Assembly: GCF_047149785.1 (NCBI RefSeq)
Contig: NZ_BAAGBE010000001.1
Location: 62,001 to 126,000 of the forward strand
Source of the DNA: Nitrobacter sp047149785
GTDB taxonomy: Bacteria > Pseudomonadota > Alphaproteobacteria > Rhizobiales > Xanthobacteraceae
Length of the DNA: 64,000 bases
Reading direction: 5' to 3'
Shown here piece by piece: positions 27,757 to 36,924 of the stretch. Positions within the stretch are counted from its first letter, which is position 1; each line of letters begins with the position of its first letter. The translations under genes were made by a program, and so were the position numbers. The notes beneath the pieces are model-generated. The model was not told where the DNA came from and did not search any database. It saw nothing but the letters and a program-made list of their open reading frames with translations.

Positions 27757-28619
27757 TGGAACGCACTCAACTGTTTGACCTCATGAGCGAACTCAAGCTC
27801 TATGGCATGAAGGCCGCCTTCGACGAGATCATGGCGACCGCCGTCAAGCGCCAGCACGAACCGCAACGCATTGTCGGCGACCTGCTCAATGCCGAGATCA
27901 ACGAGAAGCAGGCGCGTTCGATCAAATACCAGCTCACTATCGCCAAGCTGCCGCTCGCCAAGGATCTCGATGGCTTCCAGTTCGAGGGCACCCCCATCAA
28001 CCAGACGCTGGTCAATGATCTCGCCGGCGGTGGCTTCATCGCCCAGCAACGCAATGCCGTTCTGGTCGGCGGTACAGGCACCGGCAAGACCCATCTGGCC
28101 ATCGCCATCGCCCGAAGCTGCATTCGATCCGGTGCCCGCGGGCGCTTCTACAACGTCGTCGACCTCGTCAATCGTCTCGAGATCGAGACCCGCAACGGAC
28201 GCCAGGGTCGTATCGCCGAGCATCTGACCCGAATGGACTTCATCGTCCTCGACGAACTCGGCTACCTGCCATTTGCCCAAGCCGGCGGACAACTTCTGTT
28301 CCATCTCGTCAGTCGGCTCTACGAGCGCACCTCCATCGTCGTCACCACCAATCTCGCCTTCGGCGAATGGCCCAGCGTGTTCGGCGACGCCAAGATGACC
28401 ACCGCGCTGCTCGATCGTCTGACCCACCACTGCGACATCGTCGAAACCGGCAACGACAGCTGGCGCTTCAAAAGCCGCGACGATGATCAAACAACCCGCG
28501 CTCGGTCCGTCTCCGCAATCCCGGCCAGCTCCGACGGACCGAGCGCTACCGCTAAACCCCGTCGATCAAAGGGGTCAAATTTGGACGCCGATACGGGGTC
28601 AAACTTCGGCGCCGATTGA
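27756..28619 (+). CDS. istB: IS21-family ATPase helper IstB
   Basis: A 287-residue AAA+ ATPase of the DnaC/IstB type. Walker A is GGTGTGKTH (about residue 105) and Walker B is FIVLDELGYLPF. IstB assembles on target DNA and recruits IstA. The start overlaps the istA stop. The last 40 residues are unusual: they are encoded by the terminal repeats of the element itself (RRSKGSNLDADTGSNFGAD), so the gene ends at the IS end. Confidence 0.93.
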   Translation: MERTQLFDLMSELKLYGMKAAFDEIMATAVKRQHEPQRIVGDLLNAEINEKQARSIKYQLTIAKLPLAKDLDGFQFEGTPINQTLVNDLAGGGFIAQQRNAVLVGGTGTGKTHLAIAIARSCIRSGARGRFYNVVDLVNRLEIETRNGRQGRIAEHLTRMDFIVLDELGYLPFAQAGGQLLFHLVSRLYERTSIVVTTNLAFGEWPSVFGDAKMTTALLDRLTHHCDIVETGNDSWRFKSRDDDQTTRARSVSAIPASSDGPSATAKPRRSKGSNLDADTGSNFGAD

Positions 28620-28671
28620 CAGCTTGGTTTCCCTCGTTTTTTCGATACGCACCTTCGCCGCACTTGACTTA

Positions 28672-28697
28672 GCGTTGCGTTCGGAGGGCAACGCTCT
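28672..28697. repeat. Candidate att site, left copy
   Basis: GCGTTGC, eight bases, then GGCAACGCTCT. The same arrangement in the same orientation recurs at 40808-40833 beside the tyrosine integrase gene. Read on the - strand this copy is the anticodon arm of a tRNA-Arg 5' half. tRNA anticodon stem-loops are classic tyrosine-integrase targets. Confidence 0.55.
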
Positions 28698-28718
28698 ATC
28701 CAGCTGAGCTACGGGTGC
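28680..28718 (-). pseudogene. 5' half of a tRNA-Arg(CCG) gene
   Basis: On the - strand from 28718 the sequence reads GCACCCGTAGCTCAGCTGGA then TAGAGCGTTGCCCTCCGAA: acceptor strand, D-arm and anticodon stem with the loop CTCCGAA (anticodon CCG). The tRNA match stops directly after the loop, where GGCAA is expected but CGCAACG follows. The acceptor strand GCACCCG is complementary to CGGGTGC of the + strand fragment at 28816-28856. Confidence 0.75.
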
Positions 28719-28815
28719 GAGGCGTTCCGTTTAGCCGATTGACCGGGCGGCGGCAACGCCCGGCAAGGCCGGTTTTGAGCTTAAAGCGCTCGGTTGGAGG
28801 GTTGCGTAGCCCTCT
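28719..28815. repeat. Spacer between tRNA halves with GC hairpin
   Basis: Between the two tRNA halves, CCGGGCG and CGCCCGG (near 28745-28765) form a 7-bp stem around GCGGCAA. No gene is seen. Confidence 0.5.
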
Positions 28816-28856
28816 TCAGGCAAAGGTCACACGTTCGAATCGTGTCGGGTGCGCCA
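28816..28856 (+). pseudogene. 3' half of a tRNA-Arg gene
   Basis: GGCAAAGGTC leads into T-stem ACACG, T-loop TTCGAAT, stem CGTGT, acceptor strand CGGGTGC, discriminator G and CCA at 28854-28856. It fits as the missing half of the tRNA-Arg(CCG) at 28680-28718 but lies on the opposite strand. No matching 5' half precedes it in the same orientation, so no functional tRNA can be made here. Confidence 0.75.
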
Positions 28857-28893
28857 GGAAAGCCTGTGGCGGACGTGCCGGGATTGTGGCGGG

Positions 28894-29979
28894 CTACTTG
28901 TTGTAATTTGGAAACTTCTGCTTGAGCCGATCCACCGTGAACCGCCATTTCGGCGTCTTTGGCTTGCAAACTGTGTTTTGGTTGCCGAACATTCCGACCT
29001 CCTGGACCGCTTGTTCAAGTGGAACGGTCTCAAGCCAATCGACCGGCACAAAATACTCGGCACGATCCGGGTCAGCTTCCCCGCTGTTGCTGTAATGTCC
29101 TTTTAAGACTTCGAGCGCGGCCTTTTCGCCGGCAGAGGACGGCAACTTGAACTCCGACGCAGCCACTGCTTTGCCCTTCACCCTGCCAACGCCGACAAAT
29201 CCGTGACCCGGGGCTTTGACCCAGATGCGATCGCCCGGGTTCAGCAGATTTAAAGAGTTGCTATACCAGGTGCCGCCACCGGCGGAGATGAAGCCATACT
29301 GGCGAGCCTCAGACCACAAGCGGCCTTTCTCGTCGTGGCCGAAGGACGCGTAAACCTCGCCGTTCCACGGCTCTTTCTCGCGAGCTGGCGTGACGGTGGC
29401 GTTGGTCTGCGTTTCGGCCGGATCGATCAGCCAGGCGCGGCTCAACAGTTGCTCGTCGCCATTGGCAAACACCTGGAAGCAAAGGATATTGATCGCGATG
29501 TCCCGCTCATTGAGATAGCGGACAATACGAGCAGTGCTGGCATCGATCGCCGCTGCCACCACGACGATCTGATGGCTCTCGTTGAGTGTCTCTTCGTCGA
29601 GCGCCTGGCCGAACCTCGCCTTGAAGTCATCGGCGAGATTGTGGCCCGGCGCGAAGTCGTCATAGATCTTGGCGATCCTGTCCGACTCCAATCCCTCGAT
29701 GAAAGTGGCGTAGTCTATCGCCTGCGCCACGACTTCGCGCGGTGTCTTGTTACGCTTGAGCTCGATGAGGATCAGTGCGCCATCGGGCGCGATCGCCAGC
29801 AGGTCAATTCGGCCACCGAATCCAGTATCGACCTGCCGGCCAATTAACATCCATTGATCGTGCAGGATCTCCGAGGCCGCGACGATCATGTCCTCGAGCT
29901 GCTTCTCGCTCATGAGGACTGCTGACGACAGCCCCACCGGCTTTGCGCCGACTTTCCAGATCGCATGGCGAATTGTCAT
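28894..29979 (-). CDS. DUF91/NucS-like endonuclease domain protein
   Basis: A 361-residue protein starting at ATG 29979 with AAGGTGAG upstream; an in-frame extension of 22 codons before it is not needed. Residues about 45-110 match the NucS/DUF91 C-terminal nuclease-like region: DTGFGGRIDLLAIAPDGALI followed by LIELKRNKTPREVVAQAIDY, giving the D...E-x-K of a PD-(D/E)XK nuclease. The C-terminal half has a substrate-recognition-like region (GFISAGGGTWYSNSLNLLNP). It follows hsdR by 46 bp on the same strand and may be a fourth gene of the restriction operon. Confidence 0.78.
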   Translation of the reverse strand: MTIRHAIWKVGAKPVGLSSAVLMSEKQLEDMIVAASEILHDQWMLIGRQVDTGFGGRIDLLAIAPDGALILIELKRNKTPREVVAQAIDYATFIEGLESDRIAKIYDDFAPGHNLADDFKARFGQALDEETLNESHQIVVVAAAIDASTARIVRYLNERDIAINILCFQVFANGDEQLLSRAWLIDPAETQTNATVTPAREKEPWNGEVYASFGHDEKGRLWSEARQYGFISAGGGTWYSNSLNLLNPGDRIWVKAPGHGFVGVGRVKGKAVAASEFKLPSSAGEKAALEVLKGHYSNSGEADPDRAEYFVPVDWLETVPLEQAVQEVGMFGNQNTVCKPKTPKWRFTVDRLKQKFPNYNK

Positions 29980-30025
29980 TTCATTCTCACCTTTGAGTTC
30001 TATCGTCCGTGATCGTTTCGCATGG

Positions 30026-33000
30026 CTACGCCACCGCGCTCTCATTCAGCGTCTCGATCTTGGCGAACAGCTTCGTAACCCGCTCATCGCCGAACAGATC
30101 GTCCGGTCCCGTCGGCGCGACGTCGGTGAATGGTGGCTCGTAGAGCAGCGCCGGGTCCATTATGCCCTGATCGGTCAGGTGCTCGACCACCATGTTGATG
30201 AACTCGATCTGGGCAGCGGATGCCGTGCCGCTATTCAGGAAGTCCCCGAATGCTTCGTTAACTGCAGCCCGGTCCAATCCGACGAGGGTCCGAACGAACC
30301 GACCGAAGCCTTGGCTGGCCTCCCGCGCCCTTTCGATGTCGCCGGCTTCGCCAATGCCAGCGTCGAGCAGCATCCTTTCGAGCTCGTTTAGGTCGGTGGG
30401 AGTGAGCGGCCTTCCCTGGCGCAGCTTGTGCAGCACGAGATGATTTTCGTGCGCTTTCAGGAAATGCCGCGCCTTCTGCTTGAAACGGGCGAAGTCGGCC
30501 TCGCCGACCTGGGGCAGTTCGTGCTCGATACCGTCGCCGATCTCATCGGCGAAGTTCGAATAGACCACCGCCTTCTTGGATTTCTCGATGTGCTGGACCA
30601 GATTGCGCAGCCGCAGCCGGACCAGTTCCAGCAGCGGGACAGTAACCCCTTCCCACCATTGGTCGGTCTGGGTGTCCTCGATCAGTGCGGCCTGCTGCGC
30701 GATCGCGGGAATTCCGGTCTGGTCCTCCAGCGCCGATGCGATCTCCAGCAACTGCTTCTTAAGCGAGGCGAAGCGCTTCGACCCCTTCAGCAGCGCGAGC
30801 TCTAGCTGGAACATCAAGAGGTCGAACCGCTTGGCTTCCTCGGTCCCGAGACTTTGCGCCGATGGCAGCGGGGCGATCTCCTCGACCAACTCCTTGCGGC
30901 CTTCGTCGTCGAGTTTGGCCCATGCCTCCGGTTTGGCGAACTTTTCCACCGCGCGGCGATGCTGCCGGACAATAAAGTTATCGAGATTGAGCCCCACTAC
31001 CGTTTCTTGCAGCGCTTTCAGCGCGCCGGTGCGGATCTCGTCCTCGCTGGGCGGTTGTTCGCCATCAGCGCCGTAAGGCGCTTGGTCGCCGGCCGCGAAG
31101 CCGTCCGGCTTGTCTTTCTTCTTGTCGAGAGCGGCGATTAGGTCGAGCCGCGCGGCGAACAGGCGCTCTGACAGGGATTTCGTGGAGCTTGCCTCCTTCA
31201 GCTCTGGATTCGCGCCGAAGAATTCCAAATTCTGGCAGTAATCGAAGACTCGGAAGAATTCCTTGTCCTGCCCGGGGCCGAACAGGTCGGGGCAGAGACG
31301 GGTGCCCCGCCCCATCATCTGCCAGAATTTGGTCTTGGAGCGGACCTGTTTGAAGAAGACGAGGTTGACGACCTCCGGCACGTCGATGCCGGTGTCGAGC
31401 ATATCAACCGAGATCGCGATGTGCGGGTTGGCGTTCTTCTTGGAGAAATCGTCGATCAGCGTCTGGGCGTAGGAGCCGCACTCATAGGTGATGACGCGTG
31501 CGAAATGCCCGGCCAGATGCGGATAGGCCACGTTGAACCGCTGCTCGATGAATTGCGCGTGCGCCTGATTCTTGGCGAAGATGATGGTCTTGCCGAGTCG
31601 GTCGCCGCCCTCGACCTTGACGCCGTTCTGCATCAAATGCGCAATCACGAGGTCGACGGTGTCGATATTGAACAGCCGCTTGTTGACCTCGGCGGCGTCA
31701 ACGCTGTCGGGGATGTCCTCCTCGCCCCATTCGAGGCTGTCCCACTGGTCCTTTTCCTCGTCGCTGAGGTCGTCGTAGCGCAGGCCGGAGCGCACGATCT
31801 GGAGTGGCACGGAGATCGCCTTCGGCGGCACCAGATAGCCGCCGGCCACCGCCTCGTCGAGCGAATAGGCGTCGGTCGGCACACCGTCCTCGAGGTCGAA
31901 CAGCGAATAGGTGTTCTTGTCGATCTCGTCCTTCGGCGTCGCCGTCAGCCCGACCAGGAACGAATCGAAATACTCGAAGATCGCCCGAAAGCGCTGGTAG
32001 ACCGAGCGGTGCGCCTCGTCGATCACGATCAGGTCGAAATGGCCGGGGCCGAACTTGACCTTGCCGTCCTGCTTGCCGTCGATCAGGTTCATCATTGTCG
32101 GATAGGTCGACAGGAACACCCGGCCCTCACTGGTGCGCTCAGTGACCAGATTGACCGGTGCCGAGTCCGGCAGATGGGCCTTGAAGGCGCCGGTCGCCTG
32201 GTTCACCAGCGCGATGCGATCGGCCAGGAACAGCACGCGCTTGACCCAGCCGGCGCGCATCAAGAGATCAACCAGCGCGATCACGGTGCGGGTCTTGCCG
32301 GAGCCGGTCGCCATCACCAGGAGCGCCTTGCGCTCGCCGTCGGCCTCGAAGCTCTTGGCGATGGCGCGGATCGCGCGTTGCTGGTAGGGCCGCTTGTGCC
32401 CGGCGATCGCGGTGTTGATCTTGGTCTCGGCAAGCTTTTTGCGCGAGGCGCGGCGCTGGATCAGCAGTTCCAGTTCATCGCGCTTGTAGAATCCGCCGAT
32501 CTGGCGCGGCGGATAGCGGGCGTCGTCCCAGATCCAGTGCTCGTAGCCATTGGAATAGAAGATCACCGGGCGCTGGCCGTAGCGTGCTTCCAGGCAATCG
32601 GCGTAGAGCTTGGCTTGCTGCTGGCCCTGGCGGGCGTCCTTGCGGGTGCGCTTGGCCTCGACCACGCCGAGCGGCTTGCCGTCCGCGCCCCACAGCACGT
32701 AATCGACGAAGCCGACGCCTTCCGCGTTCGGCATCCCATCGACGCGAAATTCCAGGTCGTCGGGCTGGTCCAGCGCCCAGCCGGCTTCGCGCAGCAGCAG
32801 GTCGATGAAGCGGTCGCGGGTCTCGGCCTCGTTGTAGTCGTGCTGATCCGGTGTCGCCTCGGCGGCCTTGCGAGCGGCGGCGACGGCGCCGCGCAGCGCT
32901 TTCAGTTCGTCATCCAGGTTCTGCCTGTCGGCGAGCAGTTTCGTCAGCTCACCGTTCTTGGCATCGAGTTCGGCTTGCTGTGCCTTGAGCTGGCCGAACG

Positions 33001-33448
33001 CCTTCTTCAGCACATCGTCGCGACGCGACAGCGCGGACGGGTCGAAGGCAAGACCGTCGGCTGGCTTTCCTTTGCGCGCATAAGTGCGAGCGAACCAGAA
33101 GCAAACGTGAAACAGCTCCTTCACCGCGCCAACGGCATCACCGGGGCTAGTCTTCTTCTCTTCGTGCACCGCGCGATTGCGCAGGCTGTTGATGTATTTT
33201 GCCTTGGCAAACACCGCCTCGCCTGCCGCACGGCGGAAGCTGGGCTCGTGCAGCAGCGCGGCGATGTTGTCCTGATAGGGCAGCTTGAGATTGGGGTCGG
33301 ATCGAAACGCCCATTTCACCGCAATCTCGACCGCCTTGCCGGCGAAGAACGCCGCAGCCGTCGGTGATACTCCCGCCTGACGCTCCGCCTCCACCGCCGC
33401 CTCGTGCACGGCAGGAAATTCATAGGCGAGGAACGCGAAGTTGGACAT
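30026..33448 (-). CDS. hsdR: Type I restriction enzyme, R (motor/nuclease) subunit
   Basis: A 1140-residue HsdR of the EcoEI-like class. Domains in order: an N-terminal DUF4145-type helical domain (residues 1-130), a coiled-coil linker, a PD-(D/E)XK nuclease core (FVDYVLWGADGKPLGVVEAK, about 245-265), an SF2 translocase with Walker A MATGSGKTRT (about 383) and DEAH box VIDEAHRS (about 475), motif III LTATP, then a helicase C domain and the EcoEI-type C-terminal domain. It pulls DNA toward the HsdM2S complex and cuts at a distance when sites are unmethylated. It follows hsdS by 12 bp. All motifs appear intact. Confidence 0.95.
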   Translation of the reverse strand: MSNFAFLAYEFPAVHEAAVEAERQAGVSPTAAAFFAGKAVEIAVKWAFRSDPNLKLPYQDNIAALLHEPSFRRAAGEAVFAKAKYINSLRNRAVHEEKKTSPGDAVGAVKELFHVCFWFARTYARKGKPADGLAFDPSALSRRDDVLKKAFGQLKAQQAELDAKNGELTKLLADRQNLDDELKALRGAVAAARKAAEATPDQHDYNEAETRDRFIDLLLREAGWALDQPDDLEFRVDGMPNAEGVGFVDYVLWGADGKPLGVVEAKRTRKDARQGQQQAKLYADCLEARYGQRPVIFYSNGYEHWIWDDARYPPRQIGGFYKRDELELLIQRRASRKKLAETKINTAIAGHKRPYQQRAIRAIAKSFEADGERKALLVMATGSGKTRTVIALVDLLMRAGWVKRVLFLADRIALVNQATGAFKAHLPDSAPVNLVTERTSEGRVFLSTYPTMMNLIDGKQDGKVKFGPGHFDLIVIDEAHRSVYQRFRAIFEYFDSFLVGLTATPKDEIDKNTYSLFDLEDGVPTDAYSLDEAVAGGYLVPPKAISVPLQIVRSGLRYDDLSDEEKDQWDSLEWGEEDIPDSVDAAEVNKRLFNIDTVDLVIAHLMQNGVKVEGGDRLGKTIIFAKNQAHAQFIEQRFNVAYPHLAGHFARVITYECGSYAQTLIDDFSKKNANPHIAISVDMLDTGIDVPEVVNLVFFKQVRSKTKFWQMMGRGTRLCPDLFGPGQDKEFFRVFDYCQNLEFFGANPELKEASSTKSLSERLFAARLDLIAALDKKKDKPDGFAAGDQAPYGADGEQPPSEDEIRTGALKALQETVVGLNLDNFIVRQHRRAVEKFAKPEAWAKLDDEGRKELVEEIAPLPSAQSLGTEEAKRFDLLMFQLELALLKGSKRFASLKKQLLEIASALEDQTGIPAIAQQAALIEDTQTDQWWEGVTVPLLELVRLRLRNLVQHIEKSKKAVVYSNFADEIGDGIEHELPQVGEADFARFKQKARHFLKAHENHLVLHKLRQGRPLTPTDLNELERMLLDAGIGEAGDIERAREASQGFGRFVRTLVGLDRAAVNEAFGDFLNSGTASAAQIEFINMVVEHLTDQGIMDPALLYEPPFTDVAPTGPDDLFGDERVTKLFAKIETLNESAVA

Positions 33449-33460
33449 GCGAGTGTCCGA

Positions 33461-34570
33461 TCAGAGCTGGCCGGAAAAGGCGCGGGATTGGAGGGAGGAG
33501 AACGCAGCGTTTACTAGCTCAGCGTCTGCTCGATAAGGGATTTCCAAATGAGAAACCTGCATGATTGCCTTTTCAAAGCGAGTCTGGTCGCCTTTGCTTG
33601 GGAGTATAATTTCGATTGGATAAATTCGACTGCCTGAGATTAGGGGCTGCGCAGCGCGTCCCGCGTATTGGTTCAGATTCGTTTCGACTAATGCATATCT
33701 CAAATATAGCTGTGAGACGGGCTTCTTGTATTCCGAAACGTAGAGAGCGTTATCCGTAACCCAACTCTTGGGTTTCGTTAGATGAACTGCACCGCAATAG
33801 ACCCCGACGCGACCGATTGCTAACTGGGGCTCATCAAACATAAAACGGTCGTGATACCCATTGATTCCGTTGCCGCCGTAAACTGGAAACAAGCCACCTG
33901 GCGCCATGTCCTTAGCAACTAAACCATTCCCGCTCTTAACCTTGATAAGATCACCGAGCGTAATCTTGTTTAGTTTCTTAGGATTGCTGACCGGGTCGCC
34001 AAACACCTCCAGAAAAATTGATCGCGTGAGGCTGTCGAGCAGGTCGAGCGTGCGCCTGCGCTTGCGGCGCAGTGCATCCGCCTTGTCCAGGATCGCCGCG
34101 ATCCGCCGCTGCTGATCGAGCGGGGGAAGGGGGATTTCGAGCGTAGCCAGATCGCGAAGAACAATGCGACGAATGGCGCTACCTGTCTTCTTTTTGGTCG
34201 CCGCATCAATGGTAGATGGAGTGCGCAGGAAGTGGGCAAGATATCCGCCGTCTACGTGTTTCGACGGGCGCAAGATCGCCAACGAAGATAGAACGGCAAA
34301 TGGTCGATTTTCTTGCACAAGATGCACCTTGCCAACGGTGCCGTCCTTCGAAAACAGAACATCGCCGAACCTCGGGGCGGAATTTTGCTTTCTTGCCGCT
34401 TCATATTCGTCTGTCGCAATCTTCGAACAGCCGATAAAGTCCAAGCTGTTGCTACCTACGTCCTTCACCGTAAGAAAGGGTATCCCCTCTCCGATGTCTG
34501 GCGGCGTGTAGTGAGTTCCATCTGTTAGCAACTCGGTTGCGTCTGCGAGCGAAGCGATCGGCCAGTTCAC
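33461..34570 (-). CDS. hsdS: Type I restriction enzyme, S (specificity) subunit
   Basis: A 369-residue HsdS with two target recognition domains separated by the conserved helical spacer. The first domain opens MNWPIASLADATELLTDGTH. LPPLDQQRRIAAILDKADAL and RRKRRRTLDLLDSL form the central coiled coil (about 148-190), and a second recognition domain ends near AFSSLQSRAFSGQL. HsdS decides which bipartite sequence is methylated or restricted. It overlaps hsdM by four bases. Codon use in the recognition domains is more AT-rich than in hsdM and hsdR, as expected for swapped domains. Confidence 0.93.
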   Translation of the reverse strand: MNWPIASLADATELLTDGTHYTPPDIGEGIPFLTVKDVGSNSLDFIGCSKIATDEYEAARKQNSAPRFGDVLFSKDGTVGKVHLVQENRPFAVLSSLAILRPSKHVDGGYLAHFLRTPSTIDAATKKKTGSAIRRIVLRDLATLEIPLPPLDQQRRIAAILDKADALRRKRRRTLDLLDSLTRSIFLEVFGDPVSNPKKLNKITLGDLIKVKSGNGLVAKDMAPGGLFPVYGGNGINGYHDRFMFDEPQLAIGRVGVYCGAVHLTKPKSWVTDNALYVSEYKKPVSQLYLRYALVETNLNQYAGRAAQPLISGSRIYPIEIILPSKGDQTRFEKAIMQVSHLEIPYRADAELVNAAFSSLQSRAFSGQL

Positions 34571-36108
34571 AGCATCGCCTCCAGCTCTTCCAACCCGTTC
34601 GCGATCTCCTTCTCCAGTTTTTTCAGCTCAGCGATGATCTCCTTCGGCGGGCGATGCTCGGCTGCCTCGTGCACCACTTCCTTGTAGCGGTTGATCGACA
34701 GGTCGTGGCCCGCTGCGACGATCTCGGCCCTCGGCACGCAAAAACTCTGCGCAGTGCGCGGGCGGTCGAGCTCGGTGCCAGCGCGTTGCTTCCAGCGCGC
34801 GGCGATGTCCGGCAAGTTATTCTTGGCGTGCTCGGCCTCGTCGATCTTGGCCTTCGGCCCGATCTTCTCCGTTGGCAGCAGCGAGTTGCGCTTGTCGTCG
34901 AGCGACAGGCCGTCCGCCTGGCAATCGTAGAACCACACGTTGTCAGTGCCGCCGGAATTGGTCTTGGTGAACAGCACGATCGCGGTGGAGACGCCGGCAT
35001 AAGGCCGGAACACGCCGGAGGGCAGCTTGACGATACCGTCGAGGCGATGGTCCTCGACCAGCATCCTGCGGATCGTCTTGTGCGCGGTCGAGGAGCCGAA
35101 CAGCACGCCATCCGGCACGATCACCGCCGCGCGCCCGCCGGCCTTCAGCAGCTTCAGGAACAGCGCCATGAACAAAAGCTCGGTCTTCTTGGTCTTGACC
35201 ACCGCGAGCAGATCCTTCGCCGTGGTCTCGTAATCGAGCGAGCCGGCGAATGGAGGATTGGCGAGCACCAGCGAATAACGGTCCTCGTCACCGGCATGTT
35301 CCTGCGCCAGCGAGTCCTTGTAGCGGATGTCGGGATCGTCGACGCCGTGCAGCGTCATGTTCATCGACCCGATCCGCAGCATGGTGCCGTCGAAATCGAA
35401 GCCGTGGAACATCTCCTGGTTGAAGTGGTCGCGGCTTTCGGTGTCGTGAAACAGCTTCGGATGATTGTCGCGGAGATATTCGCCGGCCGCGACCAGGAAG
35501 CCGCAGGTGCCGCAGGCGGGATCGACGATAATATCCTTTGGCCCCGGCGCCATCATCTCGACCATCAGCGCGATGATGTGGCGCGGGGTGCGGAACTGGC
35601 CGTTCTGGCCGGCGCTGGCGATCTTCGACAGCATGTATTCGTAGAGGTCGCCCTTGGTGTCGCGATCCTCCATTGGAATCTCGGCGAGAAGGTCGACCAC
35701 CTTGGCCAACAGCGCCGGCGTCGGGATGGTGAAGCGAGCGCCCTTCATATGGGTGGCGTGCGCCGTGCCCTCTTCGGCCATCGAGCGCAGGAACGGGAAG
35801 ACGTGCTCTGAGACGATCTCAAACATCGTCCCGGGGTCCTTGTTCTTCAGCTTGGACCAGCGCATCTTCTCATAGGCGACGCCGCCGTCCTTCCCCAAGC
35901 CGTCCTTGCCTTCCGGGAAGATACGGCGCTCGATCGGCCGCTTCAGCCGGTTCGCCTTGTTCTCCTCCCGGGTATAAGCCTCGTCCAGGCCGCGCATGAA
36001 CAAGAGGTAGGTGATCTGCTCGATGACCTCGATCGGGTTGGCGATGCCGCCCGCCCAAAAGGCATTCCAAACATTATCGATTTTAGATCGTAGCTCGCCC
36101 GTCAGCAT
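34567..36108 (-). CDS. hsdM: Type I restriction enzyme, M (methyltransferase) subunit
   Basis: A 513-residue N6-adenine DNA methyltransferase. The N-terminal HsdM_N domain (LRSKIDNVWNAFWAGGIANP) is followed by the SAM-binding motif DPACGTCGFLVAAGEYL and the catalytic motif LANPPFAGSL (NPPF). It modifies adenine in the HsdS target to protect host DNA and forms the restriction complex with HsdS and HsdR. It is the first gene of the - strand operon hsdM-hsdS-hsdR. Length and motifs are normal. Confidence 0.95.
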   Translation of the reverse strand: MLTGELRSKIDNVWNAFWAGGIANPIEVIEQITYLLFMRGLDEAYTREENKANRLKRPIERRIFPEGKDGLGKDGGVAYEKMRWSKLKNKDPGTMFEIVSEHVFPFLRSMAEEGTAHATHMKGARFTIPTPALLAKVVDLLAEIPMEDRDTKGDLYEYMLSKIASAGQNGQFRTPRHIIALMVEMMAPGPKDIIVDPACGTCGFLVAAGEYLRDNHPKLFHDTESRDHFNQEMFHGFDFDGTMLRIGSMNMTLHGVDDPDIRYKDSLAQEHAGDEDRYSLVLANPPFAGSLDYETTAKDLLAVVKTKKTELLFMALFLKLLKAGGRAAVIVPDGVLFGSSTAHKTIRRMLVEDHRLDGIVKLPSGVFRPYAGVSTAIVLFTKTNSGGTDNVWFYDCQADGLSLDDKRNSLLPTEKIGPKAKIDEAEHAKNNLPDIAARWKQRAGTELDRPRTAQSFCVPRAEIVAAGHDLSINRYKEVVHEAAEHRPPKEIIAELKKLEKEIANGLEELEAML

Positions 36109-36280
36109 TCCAGTCCCCCAAATCAGGGTGAATTTAGATGGCGGGGGGTCGGGATGGAAGGCACTTGATACAGCGCGGGAAACGCTCGTGGTGGACGTTC
36201 TTTACCCACTGTTATCCCTGACGGTCGCCTCACCGGAACGGCCGGCTTTGACAAGGCTTAACTCCTGAGGGAGTTAGGCG

Positions 36281-36523
36281 ATGGATGAAATAGCGCAAAT
36301 CGACCGAACCCTGGACGATTTACTCGTCAACCTGGGCGAAATGGTCTTGCGACTGTCGCACCCCACCGTGACAAAGACGCCAGACGAGCGCGAAGCATTG
36401 GCTCGATCGATCGCCCAATTCTCAATCTGTGCATGCCGCTCGGCCGACCCGCGTGTGCACAGACTTAAAGCCGAACTCGAAGACGTCCTGAAACGTCGAC
36501 TGAGGCTGGTCGCCAGCAAATAG
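36281..36523 (+). CDS. 80-residue hypothetical protein
   Basis: A small helical protein (MDEIAQIDRTLDDLLVNLGE ... SIAQFSICACRSADPRVHRL) with a good GGGAG ribosome binding site seven bases before the ATG. It is divergent from hsdM. No family is recognised. Its position suggests a small regulator of the restriction operon or cargo of the element; this is an inference. Confidence 0.6.
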   Translation: MDEIAQIDRTLDDLLVNLGEMVLRLSHPTVTKTPDEREALARSIAQFSICACRSADPRVHRLKAELEDVLKRRLRLVASK

Positions 36524-36924
36524 CCGGCCAACTATGCGACGCCCACCGAACGGCCTTGCCGAAGATCAAGGACAAATGGAATTATCCTCGGCGCAAACCA
36601 AAGGCCGATCGACGCCGACCATCGTCCAGCCGCACGCCAGAGTATTTTTCGGGTGAGGGTTTTTCCACTCTCACTCACCGGCATATCGACGATCTGAGCA
36701 CTCGTCGACGCGCTCTTCGGGCCGGGAGAAGCATCGATCTGCTCGTCGAAGGACGTGTATTCGACCTTTAAAATCGCGGGTTTCCTCGATTGTCACCCAT
36801 GCGCATCCTGGTCTCAGAACCAGCTTTTCGCACCTATTCGCTGGAATGACGCACGCTCAAAGCTTCCCTCATTTTTTTCTGAGCTGTTTTTGGCTGGCGG
36901 CGCGAAAAACTGCAGCAAAAACAA
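36524..36924. other. Gene-free stretch
   Basis: About 400 bp after the 80-residue gene. Short frames are present but none has a convincing ribosome binding site or protein-like composition. GC content visibly falls toward the repeat cluster. Confidence 0.5.

Larger units (their letters stand above)
26143..28621 (+). mobile_element. IS21-family insertion sequence
   Basis: A 2479-bp element with istA and istB in the usual order. The ends are TGTTATTCGGCCTGCAATA on the left and, read inward from the right, TGTCAATCGGCGCCGAAGT. Inside each end is a second copy of a GGCGTCCAAA-type motif followed by TTGACCCC, the multiple terminal repeats typical of IS21. Flanking bases (AATCTGAC left, GCTTGGTT right) show no target-site duplication, so the insertion may have been followed by a deletion or recombination. 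Both genes appear intact. Confidence 0.9.

Noticed and set aside
28819..28856. Functional tRNA gene
   Set aside because: Only the T-arm and acceptor half is present; no matching 5' half lies upstream in the same orientation.
31421..33367. 648-codon open frame on the + strand
   Set aside because: It is fully antisense to hsdR, whose motifs are all intact; its product is a low-information His/Val/Leu/Arg-rich shadow of GC-rich codons.
34537..35811. 424-codon open frame on the + strand
   Set aside because: Antisense to hsdM, which carries the NPPF and SAM motifs; no domain in the + strand product.
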